In this document: positions 1-9,477 of the stretch, one piece after another
Layout: each line of letters starts with the position of its first letter
How positions within the stretch are numbered: the stretch's first letter is position 1
From: Verrucomicrobiaceae bacterium
GTDB lineage: Bacteria > Verrucomicrobiota > Verrucomicrobiia > Verrucomicrobiales > Akkermansiaceae
DNA: 36,286 bases
Assembly (NCBI GenBank): GCA_027487355.1
Contig: JAIYDT010000427.1
Location: forward strand, 1-36,286
Reading direction: 5' to 3'
Translations under genes and position numbers: made by a program
The notes under the pieces: generated by a model
Told to the model about the DNA's origin: nothing
Seen by the model: only the letters and a program-made list of their open reading frames with translations
Databases searched by the model: none

Positions 1-23
1 ATGTGGAGTCCATGAGAGGAAGT

Positions 24-584
24 TCACTCGGCGGGAAGGACGGGCTCCAAGGATCTCGCAGAAGGGATCAGAATCAGGCCGGTGATGTGGAGGAGAGCGG
101 CGAGGCAGGCGAGGTAGAAACCGGGGAGATAGCGTAAGTGGATGTAAGTTGATACTCCTCCGGCTCCAATAGCATAGCTGTAGCAATACTCTGATTCACC
201 CCAGCCGTGGATCAGTGCCAAAACGACGCCTAGATCGACCAAAATCCAAAGCCACTTCATTAGATTGGCCCGGGGAAGCCACGCCATGGAAACTGGAGCC
301 ACTAGGAGATTCAGTGAGAGGAACACGACCAAGGCGTAGTAGGTTAATCTCGTTTCGGTGAGGCCTGGATAGTATCCTGTTAGTTGCGATAATGCGAATA
401 CGTTGACGCGAAGGAGAGAGCTCGTGCTTCGAGTATATTCGTCGGGCGAACTAACGGGCCTGCCCATCATGCCGGGAGCTGCCACATCGAAAGGGCAAAC
501 CCACGCAAGAAGAGCTGCGACAATGGCAAGCACCAGGGTGGCGCGTGCGATTCTCAAACGCTGATGGTAGGCGAATGAGGTCAT
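24..584 (-). CDS. Hypothetical four-helix membrane protein
   Basis: I do not recognise this 186-residue protein. It has four hydrophobic stretches likely to cross the membrane, at about residues 12-30, 82-101, 108-126 and 150-174, with a polar loop of about 50 residues between the first two. No catalytic motif is visible. The ATG at 582-584 is preceded by no Shine-Dalgarno sequence, as is general in this window. It lies downstream of ptsI on the same strand, separated by 64 bases that hold two hairpins, so co-transcription is uncertain. Its composition is more AT-rich than ptsI, suggesting a less conserved or recently acquired gene. The frame is open with a normal stop, but protein identity is unresolved. 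Confidence 0.6.
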   Translation of the reverse strand: MTSFAYHQRLRIARATLVLAIVAALLAWVCPFDVAAPGMMGRPVSSPDEYTRSTSSLLRVNVFALSQLTGYYPGLTETRLTYYALVVFLSLNLLVAPVSMAWLPRANLMKWLWILVDLGVVLALIHGWGESEYCYSYAIGAGGVSTYIHLRYLPGFYLACLAALLHITGLILIPSARSLEPVLPAE

Positions 585-598
585 GGTCGTGAAGACTC

Positions 599-641
599 GG
601 AGCGGGACGCTCCAGAGACGGACTGGAGCAGAGATGCTCCA
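599..641. repeat. REP-like double hairpin between ptsI and the membrane protein gene
   Basis: Two adjacent inverted repeats are visible. At 599-613, GGAGCG and CGCTCC flank a 3-base loop. At 624-641, TGGAGCA and TGCTCCA flank the 4-base loop GAGA. They sit just downstream of the ptsI stop and could act as a terminator, but neither is followed by a T-run. The second hairpin core matches one at 32025-32040 on the opposite strand with a compensated base-pair change, which points to a dispersed REP-like family. Confidence 0.55.
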
Positions 642-648
642 GCCACGG

Positions 649-2415
<1,767 letters not shown>

Positions 2416-2459
2416 GCTGCACGGTCAGATTGAAGCGGGCGAGGGGAAGGCCCAAGCCT

Positions 2460-2515
2460 GAAATTCGAAATCCGAAACCCAATGGGAGAAATTCGAAATC
2501 TGAAATTGGAAGCGG
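2460..2515. repeat. Heptad-phased AT-rich repeat, ptsI-ptsH spacer
   Basis: Reading the plus strand from 2460 in steps of seven gives GAAATTC, GAAATCC, GAAACCC, AATGGGA, GAAATTC, GAAATCT, GAAATTG, GAAGCGG. Six of the eight units fit GAAAYYN in strict phase. The array fills half of the 115-base spacer between ptsH and ptsI and contrasts sharply with the GC-rich coding DNA on both sides. Function unknown. It resembles in form the heptameric STRR repeats described in heterocystous cyanobacteria, without implying homology. Confidence 0.6.
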
Positions 2516-2530
2516 GAGAGGCGGAGGGCC

Positions 2531-2797
2531 TCAGTCCTCCTCGAACTTGCGCGTGATCAGGTCCGCAATCGCATCGAGGGCGGCATCGGCGTCCTCGCCA
2601 TCGGCGGAGACGGCAATCACCGATCCGTGGCCGGCGGCGAGCATCATCAGGCCCATGATGCTTTTCCCGTCCACTTCCTCACCATCCTTCTCAACGCGGA
2701 TTTCCGATTGGAACCGGTTCGCCGTTTTGACGAACTGGGCCGCGGGCCGGGCGTGGATGCCGAGCTTGTTGAGGATGGTGAAATCTTTCCGAGGCAT
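2531..2797 (-). CDS. ptsH: Phosphocarrier protein HPr
   Basis: HPr receives phosphate from enzyme I on His15 and in HprK-containing bacteria is also phosphorylated on Ser46. Both sites are visible in this 88-residue protein: 'GIHARPAA' with His15, and 'GKSIMGLMML' with Ser46. Length and fold order match the family. The gene lies between hprK and ptsI on the same strand. Presence of Ser46 together with HprK upstream indicates that the ATP-dependent regulatory phosphorylation is likely used here. The ATG at 2795-2797 is preceded by a pyrimidine run, not a Shine-Dalgarno sequence. Gene symbol ptsH is assigned by function. Confidence 0.95.
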   Translation of the reverse strand: MPRKDFTILNKLGIHARPAAQFVKTANRFQSEIRVEKDGEEVDGKSIMGLMMLAAGHGSVIAVSADGEDADAALDAIADLITRKFEED

Positions 2798-2886
2798 GGA
2801 AGGGGGAACTGGGACTGGTAACGGCGGGACTCTAGGGATCGATCCGCCGGGACTCCAAGGGAAAAAGTTCCAATTTGAGAAAGCAC

Positions 2887-2914
2887 GAGATTCGAAATTC
2901 TAAATTCGAAACGA
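2887..2914. repeat. Heptad-phased AT-rich repeat, ptsH-hprK spacer
   Basis: Four seven-base units in phase on the plus strand: GAGATTC, GAAATTC, TAAATTC, GAAACGA. They belong to the same GAAATTC-type family as the array at 2460-2515 and lie in the 228-base spacer between hprK and ptsH. The rest of that spacer shows no gene. Confidence 0.55.
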
Positions 2915-3025
2915 AGAGGAAGAGCCTGCTCCCCAATTCGTGTCAGCCACTCTCGAAGGGTTCATGGCCTGCCGGATCAGGCGACAATTCCGAGAGGCTG
3001 ACCTTTTCCTTTCCGCTTTTCCCAT

Positions 3026-3988
3026 TCACCCCACCCCGCCACCGGCGGACATGTGGTTGAGTAGCTTCTGGTTGAACTCGTCCGCCATGTTGTAGCCGAG
3101 GCGGCGAAGCTGCTGGTCGAGCGCCGCGATGGCCACCATGCGGGCAGTATCGCGACCCGGAGCGACCGGGATCTCGACGTGCGGGATGTGCTGGCCGAGC
3201 AGCTCGTAGGTCTTTGGCTGGAGGCCCAGGCGATCGACCTCGTTCAGGTCGGCGTGGGGTTTCAGGGTCACGACCAGATCCAGACGCTTGTCGGGGCGGA
3301 TCGAGGCGAGACCGTAGAGGTTGGCGGCGTTGATGATGCCGATGCCGCGGATTTCCATGTAGCCGCGGGAAAGGTCGGGGGCGGTGGCGATCAGTTCGCC
3401 GCCGACAAGTTTGATGCGCACCATGTCATCGGCCACCAGCGAGCCCCCGCGCTCCAGCAGGCCGACGGCGGTCTCGCTTTTTCCGGAGCCGCTTTTTCCG
3501 ACAATCAGGACGCCGATGCCGCGCATGTCGACCATGCAGCCATGGACGGTGACGGAGGGGCCAAAGTCGTGCTCCAGCCGGATGGTGGCGGCGTTCAGGA
3601 ACTTCATCGTCACCTGGGAGGTGCCAAAAATCGGGATGCGGTGATCCTTCGCGACGTCCATCAGGTCGGGTCCGAGGTCCGCGCCGCGGGCGACGACGAT
3701 GCAGGGGATGTCACGATCACAGATCCGCCGGAAACGGTCGGCGCGCTGGGAATCTGGGAGCTTCTTCAGGTAAGCCAGCTCGGAGTTGCCCAGGACCTGG
3801 ATCCGCTTGCGGGCGAAGTAGGAAAAGAATCCGGCGAGCGCGAGTCCGGGACGATTGATGGCCGGCTCGCTGATGAGGCGGTCGAAGCCGTGGCTCTCGC
3901 CATGCAGGGAAAGCCCGAGCACCTCGGCATGTCGCTCGAAGAACTCCCCGACGGTGATCGAGGCGATGGTTTTCACACGCGGCGTCAT
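3026..3988 (-). CDS. hprK: HPr kinase/phosphorylase
   Basis: This bifunctional enzyme phosphorylates HPr on Ser46 with ATP and reverses the reaction by phosphorolysis. The 320-residue length is typical (~310). The N-terminal regulatory domain covers about residues 1-130. The C-terminal catalytic domain carries the P-loop 'GKSGSGKS' at residues 164-171, preceded by 'VHGCMVDMRGIGVLI' and followed by 'LVADD' at about 184-188, all hallmark HprK features. The gene is first in the order hprK, ptsH, ptsI on the minus strand, with 228 bases before ptsH. This gives a complete HprK-HPr-EI chain in one place. The ATG at 3986-3988 gives the normal N-terminus. Confidence 0.95.
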   Translation of the reverse strand: MTPRVKTIASITVGEFFERHAEVLGLSLHGESHGFDRLISEPAINRPGLALAGFFSYFARKRIQVLGNSELAYLKKLPDSQRADRFRRICDRDIPCIVVARGADLGPDLMDVAKDHRIPIFGTSQVTMKFLNAATIRLEHDFGPSVTVHGCMVDMRGIGVLIVGKSGSGKSETAVGLLERGGSLVADDMVRIKLVGGELIATAPDLSRGYMEIRGIGIINAANLYGLASIRPDKRLDLVVTLKPHADLNEVDRLGLQPKTYELLGQHIPHVEIPVAPGRDTARMVAIAALDQQLRRLGYNMADEFNQKLLNHMSAGGGVG

Positions 3989-4057
3989 AGAGGCATTCGA
4001 TGCGAAGGCCGTGAACTTTCAAGTTCCAATCGTGGAACTCCTCCACCGTTGCGACCT

Positions 4058-4426
4058 TCAGGCCGTCTTCGGGAAAAAGCGGACCTGATCCAGGCCCTTG
4101 AAATGCTCGTCCTGAGTCCAGAGCAAGGCCTGATGGCGCAGCGCGGTCGCATAGATCAGGCTGTCCGCCAAGGGAAGCGGATGCCGTCCCGCTTCCAAGG
4201 CGAGTGATGAGTCCAGCTCGATGACCTTTCCCTGCTGCATGACCGCTGCGATCTTCAGGGCGTCATTCTCACCCCGCTCACACAGCACTTTCTTGAAGAC
4301 TTCGTAGAGCGTGATCACCGGCACCATCAGATTCTCCGTGTCTTCGATCGCCGGCGCGAAAAGCTCCGCCCGGCTGGTGTCCGCCAGGTATTCCAGCCAG
4401 CCGGATGAATCGACGACGTTCTTCAT
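4058..4426 (-). CDS. VapC-type PIN-domain toxin
   Basis: PIN-domain toxins are Mg-dependent RNases. This 122-residue protein has the acidic set in order: Asp6 in 'VVDSSGW', Glu42 in 'LYEVF', Asp88 in 'LADSLIYATA' and Asp106 in 'TQDEHF'. The ATG at 4424-4426 begins three bases after the antitoxin stop codon at 4429-4431. A GTG at 4430-4432 overlapping that stop is an alternative start that adds two residues. Tight coupling to the upstream AbrB-like gene is typical of vapBC operons. The RNA target cannot be inferred. Confidence 0.85.
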   Translation of the reverse strand: MKNVVDSSGWLEYLADTSRAELFAPAIEDTENLMVPVITLYEVFKKVLCERGENDALKIAAVMQQGKVIELDSSLALEAGRHPLPLADSLIYATALRHQALLWTQDEHFKGLDQVRFFPKTA

Positions 4427-4428
4427 GG

Positions 4429-4635
4429 TCACAGCCGGTCAGCTTCACGCGCCACCTTCGTGTCCATCCCGCGAAGGAATCCGCGCATCGACTTGACGGT
4501 GCGAACGGGGATGAATTCCACCCTGTCACCATAGCGGATCACGTGGAGTTTTTCGCCGGGTGTCAGATGGAGCGCATCCCGGATCACCCGAGGGATCACC
4601 ACCTGGAATTTGGGAGAAAGGGTGACGGTTTCCAT
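4429..4635 (-). CDS. AbrB/MazE-like antitoxin
   Basis: This 68-residue protein starts with an AbrB/SpoVT swapped-hairpin DNA-binding domain, 'TLSPKFQVVIPRVIR' at about residues 5-19 followed by 'PGEKLHVI'. That domain is found in antitoxins that bind their own promoter. The C-terminal ~25 residues ('MRGFLRGMDTKVAREADRL') would be the toxin-binding tail. The frame remains open much further upstream, but the ATG at 4633-4635 gives the canonical domain start. It precedes the PIN toxin with essentially no gap. The 102-base divergent spacer to the EVE-domain gene is where an autoregulated promoter would be expected. Confidence 0.82.
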   Translation of the reverse strand: METVTLSPKFQVVIPRVIRDALHLTPGEKLHVIRYGDRVEFIPVRTVKSMRGFLRGMDTKVAREADRL

Positions 4636-4737
4636 ATCGATGGGCAGAACGTAATACGCCCGGAAGTCGGATGCAAGCGGGCGCTCCGGTCGCCTCTTTT
4701 CGCTTTCCACCAGAGGATCGTCTCCCATCTTTCCTCC

Positions 4738-5196
4738 ATGCGCCACTGGTTGATCAAGTCCGAGCCCGATGTCTTTTCGATCGATGACCTCGCGAAGGTG
4801 AAGCAGGAGCCCTGGAGCGGCGTGCGGAACTACCAGGCGCGGAACTTCATGTGGAAGGACATGCAGCCGGGCGATCTGGCGCTCTTCTACCACTCGAACG
4901 CCGTGCCGCCCGGCGTGGCGGGGGTCGCGCGGGTGGTGGGCGAGCCCTATCCGGACCCGACGCAGTTCCAGGAAAAGAGCGAGTATTTCGATCCGAAGGC
5001 CACCGAGGACAAGCCGCGCTGGTGGCTGGTGGACTTCGAGTTTGTGGAAAGATTTTCGCGTTACGTCCCGCTGGCCGATCTGAAAGCCGACGCCGCTCTT
5101 GAGGGCATGTTGGTGCTCCAGAAGGGCACGCGGCTCTCGATCACTCCGGTCGAGCCGAAGCACTTCAAGCGGGTTTGCAAGCTGGGGAAGAAGTAG
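4738..5196 (+). CDS. EVE-domain protein (thymocyte nuclear protein 1-like)
   Basis: EVE domains have a PUA-like fold that binds modified bases in nucleic acids. The 152-residue protein is a complete stand-alone EVE domain. It opens with 'HWLIKSEPDVFSIDDL', contains 'WSGVRNYQARNFM' at about residues 26-38 and 'GDLALFYHSN' at about 45-54, and later has 'PRWWLVDF'. The frame is open upstream, but the ATG at 4738 gives the standard N-terminus and is preceded by a pyrimidine tract ('ctcccatctttcctcc'). The cellular role of bacterial stand-alone EVE proteins is not settled. Its gene is divergent from the toxin-antitoxin pair and convergent with galK, so it seems to be a single-gene unit. Confidence 0.9.
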   Translation: MRHWLIKSEPDVFSIDDLAKVKQEPWSGVRNYQARNFMWKDMQPGDLALFYHSNAVPPGVAGVARVVGEPYPDPTQFQEKSEYFDPKATEDKPRWWLVDFEFVERFSRYVPLADLKADAALEGMLVLQKGTRLSITPVEPKHFKRVCKLGKK

Positions 5197-5236
5197 TGGC
5201 TGCGATTCCCAAGCGCATGACGATCAGGATGGGCTT

Positions 5237-5253
5237 GGCGCTTGGAAAGCGCC
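5237..5253. terminator. Hairpin between convergent EVE-domain gene and galK
   Basis: GGCGCTT and AAGCGCC form a perfect 7-bp stem around a 3-base loop (GGA) in the 64-base spacer between two convergent genes. No long T-run follows on either side, so factor-independent termination is not certain. Its position suits a bidirectional terminator. Confidence 0.45.
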
Positions 5254-5260
5254 GCCACGA

Positions 5261-6436
5261 TCAGAGCAGATGCGCGCCTTGCGAGGGGCGCGAGGCGAAG
5301 ATCTGCGGCTTGATGCCGGTGGCGGCTTCGTATTTCTCGGCGAGCGTCGCGGCGATGGCCTCGGCCTTGTTGGATTCGCAAAGGGTCACGGTTGAGCCCC
5401 CGAATCCACCACCGGTCATGCGGGCTCCGATCACGCCGCCGCAACGGCCGATCGAGCGGGCAATCTCGACCATCAGATCGAGTTCCTTGCAGGAGACCTC
5501 GAAGTCATCGCGCAGCGAATCGTGGCTGGCGGCCATGAGCGGAGCGAGTTCGTCGTAGTGGTTGTGGGAAAGGGCTTTGGCTGCTTTCAGCGTGCGGGCG
5601 ATTTCCGTGACGACGTGGCGTGAGCGGCGGTTGACCGGTGAGCCGAGCATTTCCCAGTTCGCAGTGACATCGGCCTCGGTGACGTCGCGCCAGGAACTTT
5701 TTCCGATGATGGCGAGTCCGTCCTCGGTGTTCTTGCGGCGGGCGGCGTAGCCACCGTCGGAGAGTTGGTGGTGAACCGTCGTGTTGGCAATGATGACGGT
5801 GAGGTCGGGATTTTCAAAAGGCACCAGCTCGGGCTCGCCGGAGCGGCAGTCGATCAGCACCAGGCGGTTGGTCTTTCCGAATGCCGAGGCGAACTGATCC
5901 ATGATGCCGCAGGGCACGTGGGCGAACTCATGCTCGGCCTTCTGGCAAAGGAGGGCCTTTTCCCGCGTCTCCAGCACGGTGTCCAACAGACCCTCCAGCA
6001 AGGTGGCGGTGGCGCATTCAAGTGCGGCGGAGGAGGACAGGCCCGCACCACCGGGGACCGACGAGACGATGAAGGCATCGAAGCCGGGAATCTGATGGCC
6101 GCGATCCTGGAAGCCGCGGACCACTCCGCGCAGGTAGTTCGCCCACGTTGGCTCGCCTTCGGTGACCTCTTGATCGACTGGAAAAGTCGCAATGCCGGGG
6201 CCATGGGCGGAGGCGATGCGGGCTTCGTGCCTGCCATTCGGCGCAGCGGCGATCACGATGTAGCGGTCGATCGCGAAGGGCATCACGAAGCCGTCGCAGT
6301 AGTCGATGTGCTCGCCGATCAGGTTCACGCGGCCTGGAGCGGCGGCAGTGAGCTTTGCCTCGATGTTGAAGGTCTGGAGCAGTCCGGCTGCGGCGTCAGC
6401 GGCAAGATCGGCGAGGGGTTCGTTGAGTTGCAACAT
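5261..6436 (-). CDS. galK: Galactokinase (GHMP kinase)
   Basis: Galactokinase phosphorylates galactose at C1 with ATP, the first committed step of the Leloir pathway. The 391 residues match the family. The galactokinase signature 'PGRVNLIGEHIDYCDGFVMP' lies at about residues 35-54, the GHMP ATP-binding motif 'PGGAGLSSSAALE' at 128-140, and 'GIMDQFASAFG' holds the catalytic aspartate. The C-terminal 'MTGGGFGGS' completes motif III. The gene is last in a tight operon: 15 bases after the 64-residue membrane protein, itself 19 bases after a sodium/solute symporter. This predicts galactose (or arabinose-like) uptake coupled to phosphorylation. The start is preceded by a pyrimidine run. galT and galE are not in the window. 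Confidence 0.93.
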   Translation of the reverse strand: MLQLNEPLADLAADAAAGLLQTFNIEAKLTAAAPGRVNLIGEHIDYCDGFVMPFAIDRYIVIAAAPNGRHEARIASAHGPGIATFPVDQEVTEGEPTWANYLRGVVRGFQDRGHQIPGFDAFIVSSVPGGAGLSSSAALECATATLLEGLLDTVLETREKALLCQKAEHEFAHVPCGIMDQFASAFGKTNRLVLIDCRSGEPELVPFENPDLTVIIANTTVHHQLSDGGYAARRKNTEDGLAIIGKSSWRDVTEADVTANWEMLGSPVNRRSRHVVTEIARTLKAAKALSHNHYDELAPLMAASHDSLRDDFEVSCKELDLMVEIARSIGRCGGVIGARMTGGGFGGSTVTLCESNKAEAIAATLAEKYEAATGIKPQIFASRPSQGAHLL

Positions 6437-6451
6437 GGGAAGGGAGGGGTC

Positions 6452-6646
6452 TCAGGCCTTTTTGCCGCGCTTGGCGAAGTAGAGCATCACCAGTCCGAAG
6501 ACCAGCATGACGCAGCCCCAGATCGTGTTGACGTTCAGATCGAGGGATTTCGCATACATCGGGTCACCGTTGGTGGCCAATCCGTAAACTGCGAGCATGA
6601 TGCCGTAGAGGGTGAAGACGAGGCCGATGGGAAGTCGAAGGTCCAT
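6452..6646 (-). CDS. Small two-helix membrane protein in the symporter-galK operon
   Basis: I do not recognise a named family. The 64-residue product has two hydrophobic segments, about residues 5-23 and 42-58, separated by a ~20-residue polar loop and ending in a basic tail ('KRGKK'). It lies between the symporter (19 bases) and galK (15 bases) on the same strand, which suggests a role with the transporter. The frame extends 16 codons upstream, but those would overlap the symporter stop and are poor coding sequence; the ATG at 6644-6646 starts right before the first helix. Confidence 0.72.
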   Translation of the reverse strand: MDLRLPIGLVFTLYGIMLAVYGLATNGDPMYAKSLDLNVNTIWGCVMLVFGLVMLYFAKRGKKA

Positions 6647-6665
6647 GGTGGATGGGAGTGGAGGG

Positions 6666-8537
6666 TTACCAGAAGATGTAGTTGAGGACGACAACCGCGA
6701 TCATCACGATGGTTCCGAGAACGGCGGGGCGCAGGATCCAGGGATCGTTGTCGGAATTCTGCTTCTCCGTGAGCGAGTAAACGAGTCCGCGCAGTTCGTC
6801 GTCGGTCTTGGTCCGCTTGGTCAGCAAGGAGACTACGGCGTTCACGGCGAAGGTCGTGCTGAACGCTACGATGGCGACCCAGAAGCCCTGGGACATTTCC
6901 TTCGGATACTCGATGAGCTTGTCGGCAGACAACCCGACGAAGGTGAGCCAGCCGCCTTTCAAGCCCATCGCATTGCCGGTCGCAAAGCAGCTTCCGTGGA
7001 AGAGGACCGCAGTGATGGTGCCGATGACGAGTCCCCAGAAGGCACCGCTGCTGTTTGAGCGTCGAGTGAACATGCCGAGGAGGAAGGTGGCGAACAGCGG
7101 GGCGTTGACGAAGCCAAACACCAACTGCAGCACCGACATGATGTTGTTGTATTTCGAGGCGATGAGCGCACAGCCCATCGCGGCGATGATTCCGAACACG
7201 GTGGCTAGCTTTCCCGTGAAAAGGTAGTGGGAATCCTTCGCTGCTTGGGGAACGAGCACCACCTCCTCGGAGGTTCCGTCAGGGCGTGTCAGGGTGAAAG
7301 GTTTGGCAATATCGAGATACTTTTCGCGGATGGTCTTGTAGATGTCGTAGGTCCAGACGGTGTTGAAGGCGGTCACGTTGGCCGCCATGCCGGACATGAA
7401 CGAGGCCATCAGGGCGGTGAGCGCCAGCCCGAGCAGGCCGTTCGGGAAGTAATGGAAGATCATCGAAGGCAGCACCTGGTTGTAGTTGCTTTCCATGATT
7501 CCGGTGACCGCGTTGAGCTTCTGCGGGATCGAATAACCGCCGGCGACGGCGTCGGTGGTGAGGCCGTAGGCGATCATGCCGGGCAGGATCACGATGGCGG
7601 GGAAGAGCATCTTGGGGATGGCTCCGATGATCGGGGTTCGGCGGGCCGCGCCCATCGAGTTGGCAGCCAGCGCGCGCTGGACCTCGGCGAAGTTGGTGGT
7701 CCAGTAGCCGAAGGAAAGCACGAAGCCGAGGCCGAAGAGGATGCCATACCAGGGCACTCCGAGCGGATTGGCGGTGGTGGCTGTCTGCGCCCAGGAGTGC
7801 ACCGCGCCTTCACCGGCTGGGGAGGCGTGGAGCTTGACCATCAGGCCATCCCAACCGCCGACGTTTTTCAGGCCGAGGTAGGCAAGCGGGGCGATGCCGA
7901 AGACGATCATGAAGAACTGGAGCACTTCGTTGTAAATGGCGGAGCTCAGGCCGCCCTTTAGCACATAGGCCAGCACGATGGCGGAGGTGACGACAAGGGA
8001 GACGCCATAGTTCCAGCCTAGCAGGGTGTTCAGCAGATCGGCCAGAGCGTGCATCGAAATGCCGGAGGAGGCGATCGTCATGAAGGCGAAGGACACCGAG
8101 TTGAAGACGCGGGTCGGTTCATTGTAGCGCATCTTCAGATACTCCGGCACCGATCTGGCCTTCGATCCGTAGTACATCGGCATCATGAAGATCCCGAGGA
8201 AGACCATCGCAGGAATGGCCCCCACCCAGTAGAAATGGGAGGTCATGATCCCATACTCCGCGCCGGAGGCCGCCATTCCGATCAGCTCCTGGGCGCCGAG
8301 ATTGGCGGAAATGAAGGCAAGTCCGCAGACCCAGCCGGGAATCGAGCGGCCGGACAGGAAGAAGTCTTCCGCGCTTTTGACGTAGCGCTTCAGTGCGAAG
8401 CCGATGCCGATGACGAAGGCCAGGTAAATCCCAAGAATCGAGTAATCGATGAAATGAAGGTCGATTCCGGCCGGCTTGACGACCGCGTCCACGGCCGGGC
8501 CCGCATTTGCAAGCAACTCGAAAGGGTCAAGAAACAT
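6666..8537 (-). CDS. Sodium/solute symporter (SSS family, SGLT-like)
   Basis: SSS proteins couple substrate uptake to a sodium gradient across the inner membrane. The 623-residue protein has many hydrophobic helices in the SSS order. The segment 'SAEDFFLSGRSIPGWVCGLAFISANLGAQELIG' (residues ~53-85) is the characteristic TM1-TM2 region, followed by 'SVPEYLKMRYN' and 'YVLKGGLSSAIYNEVLQFF'. Next-door galK makes galactose or another hexose the likely substrate, as in SGLT-type members; this is inference from context. The ATG at 8535-8537 is chosen because the first helix follows at residue ~30; the longer frame adds 21 residues that overlap the spacer to the SIMPL gene. Confidence 0.88.
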   Translation of the reverse strand: MFLDPFELLANAGPAVDAVVKPAGIDLHFIDYSILGIYLAFVIGIGFALKRYVKSAEDFFLSGRSIPGWVCGLAFISANLGAQELIGMAASGAEYGIMTSHFYWVGAIPAMVFLGIFMMPMYYGSKARSVPEYLKMRYNEPTRVFNSVSFAFMTIASSGISMHALADLLNTLLGWNYGVSLVVTSAIVLAYVLKGGLSSAIYNEVLQFFMIVFGIAPLAYLGLKNVGGWDGLMVKLHASPAGEGAVHSWAQTATTANPLGVPWYGILFGLGFVLSFGYWTTNFAEVQRALAANSMGAARRTPIIGAIPKMLFPAIVILPGMIAYGLTTDAVAGGYSIPQKLNAVTGIMESNYNQVLPSMIFHYFPNGLLGLALTALMASFMSGMAANVTAFNTVWTYDIYKTIREKYLDIAKPFTLTRPDGTSEEVVLVPQAAKDSHYLFTGKLATVFGIIAAMGCALIASKYNNIMSVLQLVFGFVNAPLFATFLLGMFTRRSNSSGAFWGLVIGTITAVLFHGSCFATGNAMGLKGGWLTFVGLSADKLIEYPKEMSQGFWVAIVAFSTTFAVNAVVSLLTKRTKTDDELRGLVYSLTEKQNSDNDPWILRPAVLGTIVMIAVVVLNYIFW

Positions 8538-8603
8538 GTCCACGAGGCTGCGACCTGGGTGAAGGGACGTCAAGAAGGCCGTGCGACCGACGCGGGGCAA
8601 CGA

Positions 8604-9404
8604 TCACTCCACCTCGTACTCAGCGTGGACGATGGTGATGATGTCCTTTTCCTTCGAGGAGGTGTCGTTGTTGCCTTCATTCGAGGTCTCGGTGGAATTG
8701 GCGGCGTTGATGTTGATGATGCCCATGTCGGCATAGACCAGCTTGCCGACCTTGGTGTTTCCGGCCGAGTTCAGGATGTTCTCCGCCCGAGACCGGGCGT
8801 CCTTCGCAGCTTCGGCGAGCATCTCCAGTTTCAGCTCACCGAGCCGGGTGTAGTAGTAGTTCGGGCTCTGCGAGGCCACATCCACGCCCTGTTCGAGCAA
8901 GGTCGTGATCTCACGGGAAACCTTTTCCACGAGGGGCACGCTGTTGGAGCTGACCGTCACCACCTGGGTGGCCTTGAAGCCCTTCGACTCCTTGCGTTCT
9001 GAGCGCAGGGGCACGTTCGTTCCTGGAAGAACCTTGTCCTCCTTGATGACCTCGAACTCCTCGGTGATGGTCGCGGAGCTGGTCTGGATCTCGTCCTCCT
9101 TGACGCCCTGCTTTTTCAAGAATTCGACGACCTTCTCGGTGCCGCCCTTGAGGCTGAGGTAGGCGGCGGTCCGCTCGGGGGCGCTGGCCTCGACTGAGGC
9201 GGACCAGTGGATCAGGTCCGAGACGATCCGCTTGCGGGCGGAGCCGGTGATGCGGATGTTGTTTTTCTCAGGTTTCTTGCGGACGTCCTTCCAACTGCTG
9301 GCGGCGATGAAAGTGGAACCGGCCAGCCCGAGGGCGATGGCCACCGCACTGAGGAAGGGAAGCGAGACTTTGCGAATCGAGCGGACAGGTTTTTCCGAGT
9401 TCAT
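8604..9404 (-). CDS. SIMPL-domain (DUF541) periplasmic protein
   Basis: The 266-residue protein has a basic N-terminus and one hydrophobic segment at about residues 16-36, then a SIMPL/DUF541 domain: 'NIRITGSARKRIVSDLIHWSASVEA' at ~48-72, 'GVKEDEIQTSSATITEEFE' and 'AAKDARSRAENIL' near residue 200. Members are found in the periplasm or outer membrane; their biochemical role is poorly defined, with links to oxidative-stress tolerance (E. coli YggE). Residues ~235-255 are a low-complexity N/S/E-rich insert ahead of the last strand. It lies 66 bases upstream of the symporter gene on the same strand and may share its transcript. Confidence 0.82.
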   Translation of the reverse strand: MNSEKPVRSIRKVSLPFLSAVAIALGLAGSTFIAASSWKDVRKKPEKNNIRITGSARKRIVSDLIHWSASVEASAPERTAAYLSLKGGTEKVVEFLKKQGVKEDEIQTSSATITEEFEVIKEDKVLPGTNVPLRSERKESKGFKATQVVTVSSNSVPLVEKVSREITTLLEQGVDVASQSPNYYYTRLGELKLEMLAEAAKDARSRAENILNSAGNTKVGKLVYADMGIININAANSTETSNEGNNDTSSKEKDIITIVHAEYEVE

Positions 9405-9477
9405 GATCCATTAACTCTCGTCATCTCTCCGGTAAATGAAAAGCATCAAGTCTGTGGAACTGTCGTTCGTGACCGAC

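Noticed and set aside
4738-5196. EVE-domain gene as part of a defence or modified-DNA restriction island
   Set aside because: EVE domains can recognise modified bases, but no nuclease, methyltransferase or other defence gene is adjacent apart from a common VapBC pair, and stand-alone EVE proteins are widespread.
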